Shown piece after piece: positions 48,053 through 63,349 of a stretch of DNA of 64,000 bases. The DNA lies in assembly GCA_019054805.1 (NCBI GenBank), contig JAHQIY010000005.1:3889501-3953500 (forward strand), written 5' to 3'. The first letter of the stretch is position 1, and every line of letters starts with the position of its first letter. This DNA is from Brachionus manjavacas. Taxonomy: Eukaryota; Rotifera; Eurotatoria; Ploima; Brachionidae. The position numbers and the translations under genes were made by a program. The notes beneath the pieces are model-generated. The model made no database searches and was not told where the DNA came from. It worked only from the letters and a program-made list of their open reading frames with translations.

Positions 48053-50800
48053 CCTAATATGGTTACGTGCTTTAATTTAGTCTTAATTTTTAAGTTTTTA
48101 AACTAATTTTTTTTTTTTACTCTTGGATGTTTTGAACCTTAATTTAACTATCTTATGAATTTATAACACAACTAGTAGTGTTTAAATATCATTTAATATA
48201 TTATTTAAGACTCAAAATCAAAAGAATTCAAATCAAATAGATGGTTTGGCTCGTTCAAAGTCGTAAACTAAAAAGCACATAAGCTTAAAACTTGGTTGAA
48301 AAAAATTTGACATTATCTGTTTTTATATGTGTAACAATTACGTAATTTATACACATAATTCTATTTAGTTATTTTAAAAATGGTTAGCCTTATTGTATCC
48401 AAAAGTGATTAATCCTGTTTATGTATCAGGTTGAACGCGGCTAAAACTCGCCCAACATATGCAAAGATTTGATATTATTTCTTAAATTTATTTGGAAATA
48501 GATCCTTAATATCCAATCTATCGTTAATCTTAATCCAATTTTTATTAATCTTTAGGGCTTTTTTACAAATGCAAAGATTAAGTAATCTTTAGTTATCACA
48601 GGTAGCATAGCACTCACAATTGAAAAAGAAATAGAAAAAAGAAGCTAGTTAGTTTTATGATGTGATTGTTGTGTCTAAATTTCCTAAAAAATAACAAGAT
48701 TCATTTAAGATAAACTGGTTTAGAAAAAAAATTGAAAATTTTAAGAATCTTGAACAAATTCTGACAAATTTGAACAATATTTTGCCTTTGAGTCAAGACT
48801 ACGGAAAAAAATAGCGCCCATGTTTATTTATTGAAGTAATAATGTTTTTGTTGAAATAAATATGCTTTTATTAGCATCATCAAATTACACCTTTGCTTAT
48901 TCAAGATAACTAGCAAGCGAAGAAACACTTGAAATGAAAGTGTGCACCCTTGGTGAACAAGAGAAAGATAGTTTAAATTTTACATAAATTTAAAATAACT
49001 TGTTTATCTACAAATTTGCAATTATTTCAAAAGAAAAACAATAAAAAAAGCCATAAAAGAATTTCGAGTTCTCTAAGTTTTTGAAAAATTTTCAAATAAC
49101 AATTAAAAAAATTTGAAAAAAAACACCATTTTTCAAAAATGGCTACCAATAAAGGAGAAAATATTATTTTATCTCACGATTTTAATGCTCTATACAAATT
49201 CGAATTTTGCATCTTTACAATACAAGATTAGAGAAAAATAAACTACTCAAGACTAAGCTTGGAAACAAATTTTACCTAAACAAAAAAAATAATAAAAAAC
49301 CCAAAATGCATTTAAGTCTTTTTCCATATGCTAAAGCACAATTATTAAATAAAGTTAATAATTTGCCAAAATTGTGATCGGCCAGATAGAGTTAGCACCT
49401 TCGAACGATCTTATCTTAGATAATCGTCTTGATATTTAGGCCCACATGAATTTTCCCTAGAGTGCTATTGATCGATAACAAGCGCTATGTGTCAAGCCTC
49501 TGATAAAATCGACCTTTTTCATCATTTTTAAAAATCATATAAATATAAGATGGTTGGACTAAGATTTGACAAAGCTTGATCTCGAATAATGAATGCTATT
49601 TTTGAATTTAAAGGTGATTAGTTTACATTTTAATATTACAATTTTGAATAAATAGAAAGAAATTATTTTTTAAAATATCCTGATAAAATTTTTCAACCAA
49701 GGTAGGTTAGTTGATTGCCCCGAGCGCTAGGCTTTTTCTTTTTTTCTTAAACAAAAATTTTTAATAAATTTTGAAATAAACTCCAAACGATATCTAAATT
49801 CTTATATGGATTAACATAATAGAACTAGCCAGTGCGATAAATAAAAAGTTAATAATGCTCCAATTTTAACCTGATCTTGTTTTATTTAGATTACTTCGAG
49901 ATAAAGGCTAAGAATAAAATATAGACAAGTTTTATATGGCATCCTTATTCCTGATTTTTAGAGTTTGTTTAATTATAAAATATCCTAAGCGTACAAAATT
50001 GATTCACAGGGAATTGATTCATTTTTTTTTTAAATTGATTTTATTTTTTTCCACAAACATAAAGTAAAAAATTACAGACATTCAAAACAAATAATTCTTT
50101 TGAATTTTTTGATAAAATTCCTTAGGAAAGTGCTAAAAGCTTTGATTTGTATGTCTTGACTATCAAAATTTAATAAAGAAATACCAAAGATATCTTTTTT
50201 GACAAGAAACTACTAATATTTTTGAAAAATAAACAATTTTTAATTATAAATGCTTTGGCTTTGCATGGATTTTTAATTGAAATTATATATCATATCAATC
50301 TAGAATGAAATGAATTTCTGAGCAACTCAAGAGAAAAAAATGCCTTCATTGTTTTAAACCGTTTGTTTTATCAATTAAGAAAAATAAATCAACCAAAAAA
50401 CAAATTAATTTTATTTCACACGAGAAAAAAAACAGATTTATTTATGCCTTATTTTAATTTTGAATCAATTAAAATTTTCTTAAATTTTTTTCGCTACTTT
50501 CATTTTTTGAAAATATATTCTGCAATTCTAAATTTAATTAATAAATTTTTCAATATTTACAAATTAAATCTCTTCGAAATTTTTTAGAATTGTATATTAA
50601 ATTTCAATTCAAATAATATTAAACTTGTCATACAACATTTTCTTACATCTTAAGGAATAGTTTTTTGAACAGTCAAGTCAATAGTAAACTTCGATTTAAA
50701 AATATTGTTAAACGTAGAATTATAAATTAAATAATAAATACCCAAAATAAAGATGTATTAAGAGTTTTTGATTATTATTTTTCCTTTAAATTTAGATCGA

Positions 50801-50935
50801 AATCCATTAATTTACAATTTAGGAAAAAAAAATGAAGTTAAAAACTTGCTTGTTGAAAAAGATGCTAATTTAGTGTATATGAAGAAAGTGATGAGATCTT
50901 ATTAACATTTTTATTCATTGGTAATCAAATCTTAT
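50801..50935 (+). pseudogene. Ankyrin-repeat coding relic
   Basis: In one frame 50801 onward reads NPLIYNLGKKNEVKNLLVEK followed by DANLVYMKK, the helix-turn-helix pattern of an ankyrin repeat (family consensus TPLHxAAxxGHxEIVKLLLExGAD). After a one-base frame change it continues ESDEILLTFLFIGNQ, like the start of the next repeat. No flanking exon, start codon or further repeat was found. The fragment is preceded by TTTAG, so an isolated exon of an unseen gene is possible but less likely than a decayed copy. Confidence 0.45.
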
Positions 50936-53798
50936 TTTTAATTTGACTATTCAACATTCTTTTTATTTTATTTTAAAAAAAATATCTTAAAATTGTTTTT
51001 GTATACGATTTTAAAGTTGACTTAAAATAGGAATTAGGTTGACTTGAAAAATTCGGGGACAGATAAAAAACATTCCTATCCAGCTAAAAAATCAATCATT
51101 CATTAAAAATTTAAAAAACTTGATTAATTTTTAAATCAATGAAAATTTATGAAAATTTCAATAATACTAAAAATATAATTTCTAATTTGTTTAAAGTTAC
51201 TTAAATTCTGGCTTAAATCTAAGGAAAATAATTTAATTTTAACACTAAGAAATTATGCATTGAAAAGTAATTTTTGTTTAGAAAAATTATGTTGACTTGA
51301 TGATTTTTTTTTTCGCTAAAATTATTTTATCTAAAAATTTCAAATTATCGCTTGGAATGAATTAAATTTCCTTTAAATAATTTTAATTATTAGAGAGGAA
51401 AAAAAATTAATTCATAAATTTATAAGTTTATTTAATGAATATTAAATATCTGTACGGTTTTAGTACAATCTACCTCGTGTCACTTAGGAACCTAAAAACC
51501 GGATTTTAATATAAATGATTCGTTTAGGTAAAATAAATATCGAAACTGAATATGTCTTCAAACCTCAATTTTCTTTTATTTAAACGAAAAAAATAAGAGA
51601 AAATAGGAGATTTTAGTTTTTTTTTAATTCATTTATTTTTCATTCTTGTTAATTTGAATATTCACAGAAAGGGTAAGGATTATTTTAATTTTTTTTAAAT
51701 TTTTAATTTTGGTACTGTAAATTTATAACAAAATTCATTTTACACAAAAGGAAATCGTCTTGACTGTTCTCTATTAGTAAGGTAATAGTCCTCGAAATTG
51801 GATTTAAGAGTACAATTGTAGTATATCTTATTTTTATTATATATCCATTTCTGTACCTTTATAAAAAACTTTAAATAATTTTTATTTTTTAAATTTACTA
51901 AAAAAATGTTGTAAAAAATTTTTAACAATGCTCTTTTGTTTTTAAAGAAAAAGAGGACGAAAAGAACTTTTAAAATCTAATTTTGGATTAAGATTTTTAT
52001 ATACAAATATAAAACTAAAAATTTCAAAATTTATAAATTATCATTTTTCAAATTTTTATTGGAATGATAAAAAATTAGAAACATTAAATTTTTATGAAAA
52101 TTTTTCTAGTTCCGCAAAATAAGCTCTGAATTTATAACAATTTGTAATACCTTCTAATAAACTTTTAGGAAATCTATACTAATTTCTGTAACTGTTATTC
52201 CATTTTAGGGCAGCTTTTAAGTTTACAATATTAAATAGTCATCGCTGAAGAGTCTTACTCTGATAGCTACCTTTTTAACTATGATTAATTTTGGTATAAA
52301 AAGATGATTGTCATTCTTTGGCAGGATCTTTGCTTATCTTCTTCTGAGAGTGCTGCAGGAAAACATCGCCCCCTTAATCTCTTTTTTTTAATTTTAATTC
52401 TTATTTTAAATTAAGTTTGAAATTTAAAAAAAATTGAATTTATAACAATTCATTTAAATAAAAAAACAACATAAATTAAAGCTAATGCTTATAAAATTTA
52501 TATTATAAATGTCTTCATTGATTCTAAACATAAAATTTATCCTCAAGCAGAGGTATTTGATTAAAAAAAGGAATCATGAAAAACTGCTGAAGATTTTGCT
52601 TTTGAAACAAAGTAATCAATTATTGAATTCAATTATCTTTCTTAGTTTTAAAATCACATTCGTCAAAATAATTTAAAGCCCATTTGCATAGCTTTAATTA
52701 TAATTAATAAATAAAAATTTAAAATTAAAAAAAAATAATTTTGTAATCCATAAATAATTTTAATTTTACTTTTGAATAATGAAGAAAATTAAAAAAAAAT
52801 CAGCTAATTTTATTCTAACTTTTATTGAATATTGATTGATATAAAAGATTTTCATTTTTGAAGTTCTATGAAATGTCCTGACAGGTTGTAAAACCATTTA
52901 CAAAATAACACCTTTTTACGAACAAATTAGCTAGTAATTTTTAACTTCTATTTCAATGGATAAATTTAAAAAGAAATTTTTTTAATTTACATTTTTTAAT
53001 TTAATTTTTTTAGTTTACATTAAAAAATTGTCTGTCATAGTTTGATCCCTTTGATTACGGATATTTCATGGCAGACTATTGATATTAATAATCTAGAAAT
53101 AATCAAAATTAATCCAGTTTTTGATTATTTTTCTTAAAATTAAGCCTAAAGCATTTACTATAAATTCTGCTATAAAATAAATCATTTGCCTATTGAATAT
53201 CCACGATCATCTTTAAAAATTTTTCAAAACTGTTAGCATCATTTTATCAAGAATTAACATTAAAATAACTGACACATATTTAATTTGTGTATTTTATTTT
53301 TTTTTAATTTCAAAATATCCATATTTTTAATAATTTCCAAAATATTTATTATTTTTTTCTTATGTAATTCAATAAAGATATAACAAAATATTGTAATATC
53401 TAGACAGTTAATTAAATTCATGCTAGAATGTTAAAATTATTTACAAAATAAAGCCAAGTTAATTAAAATAGATGAATCATTAAATTAATATAACAGTTGT
53501 AAAAAGTGGGCGATTTCAACACTGTGACGAAAATTAATTTTAAAATAATTATTAAACTGTAAACTTCAACAAAAAAATAGTTGATAACAATTTAACTCGA
53601 AAATGGTTGATACTTTAAAGATAAATCTTTGTTGGAGTCTTCTCAAGATATCACTTTTAAATCAAATAATTGCGCATCCTTTTTACAAAAAAGAATTTTA
53701 ACAAAAATCTACACTTTATCTTTTAGATAAGAAACATATATATAAATCCGAAATTGAAATGATATATCACTCAAAATTTTTTTTCCTAAATTAGAAAA

Positions 53799-56700
53799 AT
53801 GATAGTTCACTGTCGAAAATTATGCATTTGGCCTTTATTAGCCATATTTTTCTTCTTGTGCCGAAGAAGCCATGCAGCGTAAATAACAAAATAAATTATG
53901 AGAAACTTATCAACTAAAATATTTTTTAATCTAGTCCAAGTTTTATGGCCACTTTCCCATCCAGCGTAATTCCGGGATCTTATGCTAAATTTTGTATCAG
54001 CTTTCAAAACATTGAATCAGAAATCAATTTTTCTGTAAAAAACGAGGAAAAATGTTTTTCTCCTATAGAAAAAAATGTCCTTTCAAGTAACCAAAATGAT
54101 TAATAATTTTTTTTTAAAAAGGAATTTATTTTTATTCATAGCTGAGGCTACTTGTTTTGACATTTTAATCGATCCTAACTGTGATTTTTCTTACTTCTCA
54201 AAAATTTCCATTTCTGGATCAAGTGCTGATGGAGAATATAGTTTCAAAGATTCCAAAAATTTTGCTCTAACTAAAAAGAATTTTGTCAGATTTGTAGAAA
54301 CAGATAAACCTGTATACAAACCAGGAGACAAATGTAAGATTTTTAGTAAAAACTAATTTTTTTTTAATTAATTTTTTTCAGTGAGGATAAGAGTTTTGAC
54401 ACTGGACTTTCAACTTAGACCTTTGGTTAAAAAATACAAAGAACTTTATGTGGTCGATAGCTCTAGCTCGCGATTGAGTCAATGGAATGGATTTGAAAAT
54501 GAAAAATGTATTTTTAATAAATTTTTAAATATTGGCTAAAGAAGTTTTTCAAGCTTTGGTCGAGTTTGAATTGGCCATTTCTGAAGAACCAAATTTGGGA
54601 ATTTGGAGAGTGGAATTGGTTGAAGAGGATGGCTCAATTTTATCAACAAAATTCGAAATAAAAAAATATGTTTTACCTAAATTTGAAGTAACAATAAGTA
54701 ATCCTCATACTATTTGGGCATCCTCAAAGATTATTACTGCCACTGTTTGCGCAAAGTAATTTAAACAAAATTATTTGAATTGCTTTCTATAAATAATAAA
54801 CCTATTTAGATATTCACATGGCAATGATGTTAAAGGAAATTTTGAGTTAACAGCCTTTACCAAAAAATTTTCCTTCCGGACATACAAAGATGAAATTCAA
54901 AAATCAATTACAAATGAAAAACAGGTATCTTTTTTTTATATTTTTAAATAAAATTTAATTTTAATAATTTAACAATTTGTTTTTAGTCTAAAGGATGTGA
55001 AAATTTTGAAATAGACCTTCACGAATTGGGAATTAACCAAGGCAGTTATATTTACAGAATTAATTTTGAAGCCAAAGTAATCGAAGATAAAACAAGTATA
55101 GCTTTTTAAACTATATTTAATCGGCAAATAGAAAATAACATTTATTTTTAGATATTGACATGTCAACAAGTTCTTCTACTGTTGTTTCTTTTAACAATTT
55201 TGTTGTTGATCTTCTCGAGCCACTACAATATAAACCGGGATTTAAAAATTTTTTCAAAGTATTGTCCGATTTTGAATAATTGAAAAAAAATTCTAATTTT
55301 ATTTAGTTGATGATAAAAAATGCAGAGGGACACGGATACCAAAATGACAAAATAAAAATTACTTTTGAAAAAAACTCTGAAGTTTTTTTCGAAAACTATT
55401 TTCAGACTGATGCTAATGGTAACCTTGAATTTTCTTACGACCCAAATGATTGTGAATTGTGCAGTAATTTGGTCATATCACCTAAACCAGAAAAATATTT
55501 TCTAAAAGTATTTTAGAAAAAAAAATAAATTTTTTTCTGATTTTATTTAAATTCAAGGTATTGAATGAAAACCATCCGAAAAATTACCAAACATTTCCAA
55601 TCACTCCGTGGTATACGGATAAAAATTCATATTTGGCTATCTATAGACCAAAAGACGAAAGAAATTTAAGATTTGGTCAAAGATATAAATTCGAAATGAT
55701 CATTAAAACAGCTAACTCAGAACATTTTTCCAACATGGTTTATTTTCATCTTCAGTCACGATCTAATTTTACATTTATTGGTTCTTATGATATTCAAGCT
55801 GATAAGTTAAATGTTCATAATGGAGAAAATGAAATATTTATGGAAGTAAAATTGGTGAACAAAATTTTGAATTCCAAAGAAAATTTGGATCAAAGTACCA
55901 AATTTAAAAAGTCTAAAAAATTTTTTTAACTTAAATTTTTTTTAGAATTTTATATTAATGGGAATCCAACGAATAAACAAGACGAATATATCTTTGAGTT
56001 ATCTTTCGATTTAGTAGCTCAAATGTCTCCTCGACTTAGCATTCTAGCCTATTTTATATACGAAAATGAAATAATACCTGAAAATTTAGAACTTGATATT
56101 CCAAAATGTTTTGAAAATAAAGTAAAAAAATATTTTTTTAATAAAAAATAAAAATTTTTTCATTAAATATTAAAGGTTCATTTGTTAATGAACAAAAATA
56201 ATCTGAGACCCGGACGATTTGTAAATTACACTATTGTGAGTGATCCGAATTCAATTTGCGCTTGGTCAGCTATTGACAAAAGTGTTAGTTTTATGGGAAA
56301 ACGAAACACTTTAGATATTCAAAAAGTAAATAAAAATAAAAAAAAATTGTTTTTTATGTTTATTTTGTTAGGCTTTTGATGCTTTGTCTAAATTCGAACC
56401 ATCAAAATGGACTTCAAATAATTACGAAACATCACAAAATTGCAAGAGTAAACTTGACTAGGTTTTTTTTAGATAAGACATACTATAAATTTTTAAGATT
56501 TTTATCCACCTTGGCCAAAATACCGTCCAATTCCTAGGATGCTTTTTAAAAAAAGAAGCATTGCACTGCCTGGTTATGGATACGGCTCACAAATATACGA
56601 TCCTATCAATTCTTTTAAAAGTGCCAGACTTATTTATCTAAGTGATTTGAAAATCTATCGAGAATGTCCATTTTATCCCGCATATGGTATGAATATTTCA

Positions 56701-59518
56701 GTTCCATTTAATTTCAAAACCTAAGCCTTTTTTTAAGCGGTTCCCCGAACTTTTAATATTTTTAAAGAACAAGGATTACGAGGACCTTCAGACGAGTTTG
56801 CTCAATCTGAGCCAATTCCACAACCAGTTAACATGCCCTTGTCCGAAGCCGAATCTCAATCTTTGGTTGTTCCGGACGAAGGGATTATTCAAGCAATTCG
56901 GCAATTTTTTCCAGAAACTTGGCTTTGGGACATTGAATTTTCAGGGTAGATCATTAGAAATTTTAAATTAAAAACATAATTTTCATTTTATGAAAAAAGA
57001 GAAAATGGTTTAATTAACAAATACCAAAAGGTGCCTGATTCAATCACCGACTGGTTGATTGATTCGTACTGTGTTTCAGACAAGTCAGGCTTGGGAATAG
57101 CTAAAACAGAGACTTTGAAAGTTTTTCAACCAGTTTTTATCTCTCTAAATCTTCCATATTCTGTTATTCGAGGTGAGAGTTTTCCGGTGTATGCCACTAT
57201 TTTCAATTATGATTCAAGCTGTTTCCCGGTAATTGAATAAAAATATAAAAAAATAAAATTTAATTCATTTTGTTGTCAGGCTCATGTTGAAATTACTGCT
57301 GATAATGGAATTTCAGTCTTAAGCATGAAATCACATCGGCTCTGTATTTGTCCAAATGATGAGAAAACACAAAGATTTAACCTAAAAGCTACAGAATTCG
57401 ATACTGAAAACGGATTTAAAATATATGCTAAAGTAATAAAAAGAAAATTTCAAAAAAATTAAAAAAAAAAAAAAAAATTTCAAGGTAAAGAGCTTAGTTG
57501 GTCAAACTGAAATTTGTGATTCAGAAACAGAAAAAATTACCAAAAGAATGCGATTTTTTGACTCGGAAATTCGAAGTTTACTAGTTGAAGTACAGATAAT
57601 TTTTAAATTTGTTTTAAATTGGTTTTAAACGCCTTTTTTTAAGCCGGAAGGGATTCCGAAAGAAAATGTGAAAAGTTTTTTATATGTGATGAAAGATAAT
57701 CAGATGGTGCCAAGCCAGCAAGTTGATATGAGCTTGCCAAAGAACATAGTTCCTCGATCATCTCGAGTCTATTTACGGGTAACAGGTGACGCTATCGGAT
57801 CTGTTTTGAATAATTTAGACAAATTGGTTCAGCAGCCTACTGGTTGTGGCGAACAAAACATGGTCAAATTTGCACCAATAGTTTATGTGACTAACTATTT
57901 AAAAGAAACTGATCAAATGGATTCCAAAATGAACAAATTAACTAAAGACTATTTGCAAATCGGTTACCAAAGACAGCTTACATATCGTCATCAAGACGGT
58001 GCATTTAGCGCCTTTGGACCAAAAAGCAACACTGAAGGTGGAGGCACATGGCTTACCGCTTTTGTTCTACGCTCTTTTGCGGATACATATGAATCTAAGC
58101 AGATTCAAATAGATTCAAATGATTTAGACAGGAGCATTCAAATGCTGATCAGTGCCCAAGATGAAGATGGGAGCTTTAGGCAAGTTGGCGCAAAATTGTA
58201 TTCCAAAGCTTTGGCAGGTGGCCTAAAGAATAAAAAAGTTGGCTTATCAGCATATGTCATGATTTCTTTGCTAAAAGCTGTAAAAGCTTTAAATAGAACT
58301 AGTTTGGATCCAAATGTTCAATTAAGCTTGTCCAAAGGGATACAATTTTTGTCCGCAAGCATCGATGAAGTTTCAAATGTGGACACCTATTCTCTCGCCT
58401 TGTCGCATTTTGTATTCAATTTAGCAAGCATAAATGAAGAATCAATTGAGATAATTGACCAAGAACTAGATGCCAGAGCAATCAAAGAAGGTGATTATTT
58501 GTATTGGAAAGATAACGAGGATGATACAAGTTTTAACAGCCGATCTGCTGATTTAGAGATAACATCTTACATTTTGACATCACGTCTTGCCAAATACCAA
58601 AATTTAGCCGACTTGGTGCCCATTGCCAAATGGATAAATTCAAACCGAAATTCATTGGGAGGTTTTTATTCAACTCAAGATACTGTTGTGGCTCTGGAGG
58701 CCTTGTCCAAATTCGCCAGTGTTTCCTTCACCAAGGATGTAAATCTCAGACTTGAATACAACCTGAATTCCGAGGGCCATACTTATTTCATCAACAACTA
58801 CAATCGCTTGACTACTTATAACAAAAAGCTGGTTTATTTTAAAGAAGATGGTTCGAACAGCTTTGATTTTAAACTAGAGGGATATGGAACTGTTTTGGTT
58901 GAATTGATTTTTAAGTATAATTTGGTGAATGAGGATTTATATAGAGTGCAAGATGGATTTGATTTCAGTATAGCACCAGTATCTACCGGAAAAGTTTACT
59001 GTGAAAGTGTTAAGCTTCGAATAAAAGCCAAGTTAGTTATTTTAAAAAACTAAATAAACTAGATGAAAATTTTATTTAAATTTTAATAAATAAAATTTAG
59101 AAAAAATGGTGACGAAGACTCAAACAGCATGGTGATCATTGGTCTAAGGCTGCCGAGTGGATGGGAAGCAGTTGAATCGTCCGTATCAATGTTAGAAAAA
59201 AGTCATGATTTAAGAAGATACGAATTGAATGAGAATAAATTAAGTCTTTATTTTGACGAAGTAATTTTCGATTATTTATTTTGATTTTAGCTTTACTTTA
59301 ATTTAAAATTAAGCTAACTGCAAAAGGAAAAAAATTCCACATTGAAGCGGTGAAAAAATTCGATATTAAAGATATCAAACCGGGTCAAATTTATGTATAT
59401 GACTACTATGAGCCATTAGGTAAATTAGTCATTTTTTAATTTAAATACAAATATAATTTATTTATTTTTAATTGAAGAAAATGCAATTACACAACAATTT
59501 GAAATAAACGCTTGCTAA
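53799..59518 (+). CDS. Thioester-containing alpha-2-macroglobulin/TEP family protein
   Basis: Twenty-two exons in consistent phase encode about 1536 residues: 53799-53878, 53935-54086, 54142-54333, 54382-54507, 54545-54755, 54810-54924, 54987-55095, 55152-55258, 55307-55507, 55558-55894, 55946-56121, 56176-56325, 56372-56447, 56498-56686, 56738-56945, 57000-57228, 57280-57432, 57485-57589, 57644-59031, 59101-59260, 59314-59419, 59478-59518. A signal peptide (residues 1-26) starts the secreted protein. MG-domain landmarks include VETDKPVYKPGD and KYVLPKFEV. A Pro/Tyr-rich, non-conserved segment at about 678-800 is the bait-region position and contains a KKR cluster. WLWDIEF and LPYSVIRGE follow. 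The thioester GCGEQ is at 1039-1043, and the receptor-binding end has VYDYYEPL, finishing in Cys. The family traps proteases or opsonises microbes. No GPI signal or anaphylatoxin domain is evident. Introns are 37-69 bp. AATAAA is at 59572. Confidence 0.92.
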
Positions 59519-59608
59519 AGATTTGAATTTTTATTTAATTTTTTTTGTTAAAGTGACCGTCTTTTTTTTTAAATAAAAGATGAATTTGAAATTTAATTTT
59601 TTATTTAA
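59519..59608. promoter_or_regulatory. Shared 3' region between convergent TEP and MTO1 genes
   Basis: Only 90 bp separate the two stop codons. The plus-strand signal AATAAA is at 59572-59577. For MTO1 (minus) the first AATAAA is TTTATT at 59600-59605, 4 bp past its stop, with another at about 59530-59535. If the plus-strand signal is used, the TEP transcript reaches into or near the MTO1 stop, so the mature 3' ends probably overlap. Confidence 0.6.
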
Positions 59609-61940
<2,332 letters not shown>

Positions 61941-62430
61941 CTTGGGTGCTATAGATTGTATAACTATTTAATTTATTGTTATAACAAAACTATCATGTTA
62001 TTTAAATTGAAGTCTGTATACTTTAGTTGCATTTTTTGTTTAGAATTTTTATGGCAAAATTTTGCTAAAATAAGTTTTGTTTTTTCTTTATTGACCGTAA
62101 TAAAAATAAACAGAGTTAAACAAGGTTCATTGGCAACAAAAAATTCTATTTAGGATTCACGAAGAAAGATTTAACATAGAACAAATGAAATATTAATTAA
62201 TTTTTTTCAAAGTATTCGATAATTGATTTATTAGAAGTATTATTTCGAAAAATAATATTTTCTTTATAAAGCAAACATTTTAGAACAGAAAATTTTTATT
62301 TAATTTAAATTACAGGTCCCTTTACTAAAACGGATTCAAATAAATTATAATTTAATTTTTGTTTAATCCAATTCATTTCTTTAGAAAATAATAAATCCTA
62401 GTTCTTTTTAGTTATAAAAGAAAAAGAGAA

Positions 62431-62768
62431 GTATTGTTGGCGGAGCTGTAAGCTTAGGCTGACTCTATCTGGTTATATTGGACCTTTCATACTAGTTATA
62501 ATTTGTAACAAGTCTTTTTGCTAGAATTAGATTTAAACTAAACTCGTAGTTACTAGGCTGTATTTATAACTAATAATTGATTAGAACTTGGAGACAATTT
62601 AGAAAATAGAATGATATTCAAAGGATATATAAGAGAGAATACTTTGATTTGAAAAGAGCTAATTTATATTTTTAGCTCAAGGTTTGAGTTTAATAAAGTT
62701 TCTAAAACTATTCTATTCTTTCCAATGCCAAAGTCTAAGTCCAGTCATAAGTTAACCGCTAACAGTAT
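62431..62768 (+). mobile_element. Solo LTR, 330 bp, with 4-bp target duplication GTAT
   Basis: The unit starts TGTTGGCGG (62435) and ends CCGCTAACA (to 62764), giving TG..CA termini and a 9-bp imperfect inverted repeat (TGTTGGCGG against TGTTAGCGG). GTAT flanks both sides directly (62431-62434 and 62765-62768). Inside are a TATA box (TATATAA, 62626-62632) and, about 60 bp on, a polyadenylation signal (AATAAA, 62692-62697), placed as in a retroelement LTR read on the plus strand. No internal domain or second LTR is nearby, so this is most likely a recombination product of a full element. The 4-bp duplication would suit a Gypsy or BEL group element. Confidence 0.85.
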
Positions 62769-63349
62769 CTAACTTCCAAATTTGAATATACAAGTTTTTA
62801 TATTTATAATGGCAGTAATATGAATTAATTAGAAGAGAAATTTTTTCATTTATACATTTTCATCATTAAAAATCCTTCAAAATATGGGAAATTAATTAGA
62901 AAAATTCTAGATGCTTGATACTAGAGGTTTTAATTATTTTAAAATATATGTCTCAAACAATTAAGGAAATGATTGAGCTTTGATTTTTAAGAACCACTTT
63001 TATTAAAAATAGTTTTAGTTGAAAACAAAACTTCTAATTAAAACTGAAGATGGTGTTAAAACATCGTATTCAAGATCTGTATTTAAATTTTTTATATTTA
63101 AGTTATCAATGGATATTCTTTTGTCTTAAGTTCCGTTTAATCCAGACAATAAAATATATTAAGCATTTCAAAAAATTTTAAATATTAAAAATAAAAAAGT
63201 CAACTGATTATATCACTTCATTAATAATTTTATTTAAACTGTTATTTATTCTTTTCAAATCTTACAGTTTCTGATAAGTTATTATATTGGTCTGGATTTA
63301 TTATATTCATTTGGAAAATAAATATCCAAAACCTTGTATCAACTAGTTT

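Larger units (their letters stand above)
41130..53798. other. 12.7-kb gene-free region
   Basis: No intact gene was found on either strand. About 41300-41700 lies upstream of the minus-strand gene, is less AT-biased and probably holds its promoter (for example GGCAAGGAGAGGGACAAC at about 41368). From about 42 to 50 kb the sequence has fewer long A/T runs and more mixed words than other spacers. A small hairpin is at 43088-43112, a tRNA A-box-like phrase at 48034-48052 and an ankyrin-repeat relic at 50801-50935. Open frames at 50363 and 51740 are lysine/phenylalanine/asparagine-rich and not credible genes. Confidence 0.5.

Noticed and set aside
48590..48615. TATCACAG, the 5' end of miR-2 family RNAs
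   Set aside because: No complementary CTGTGA arm upstream and the bases after the seed differ.
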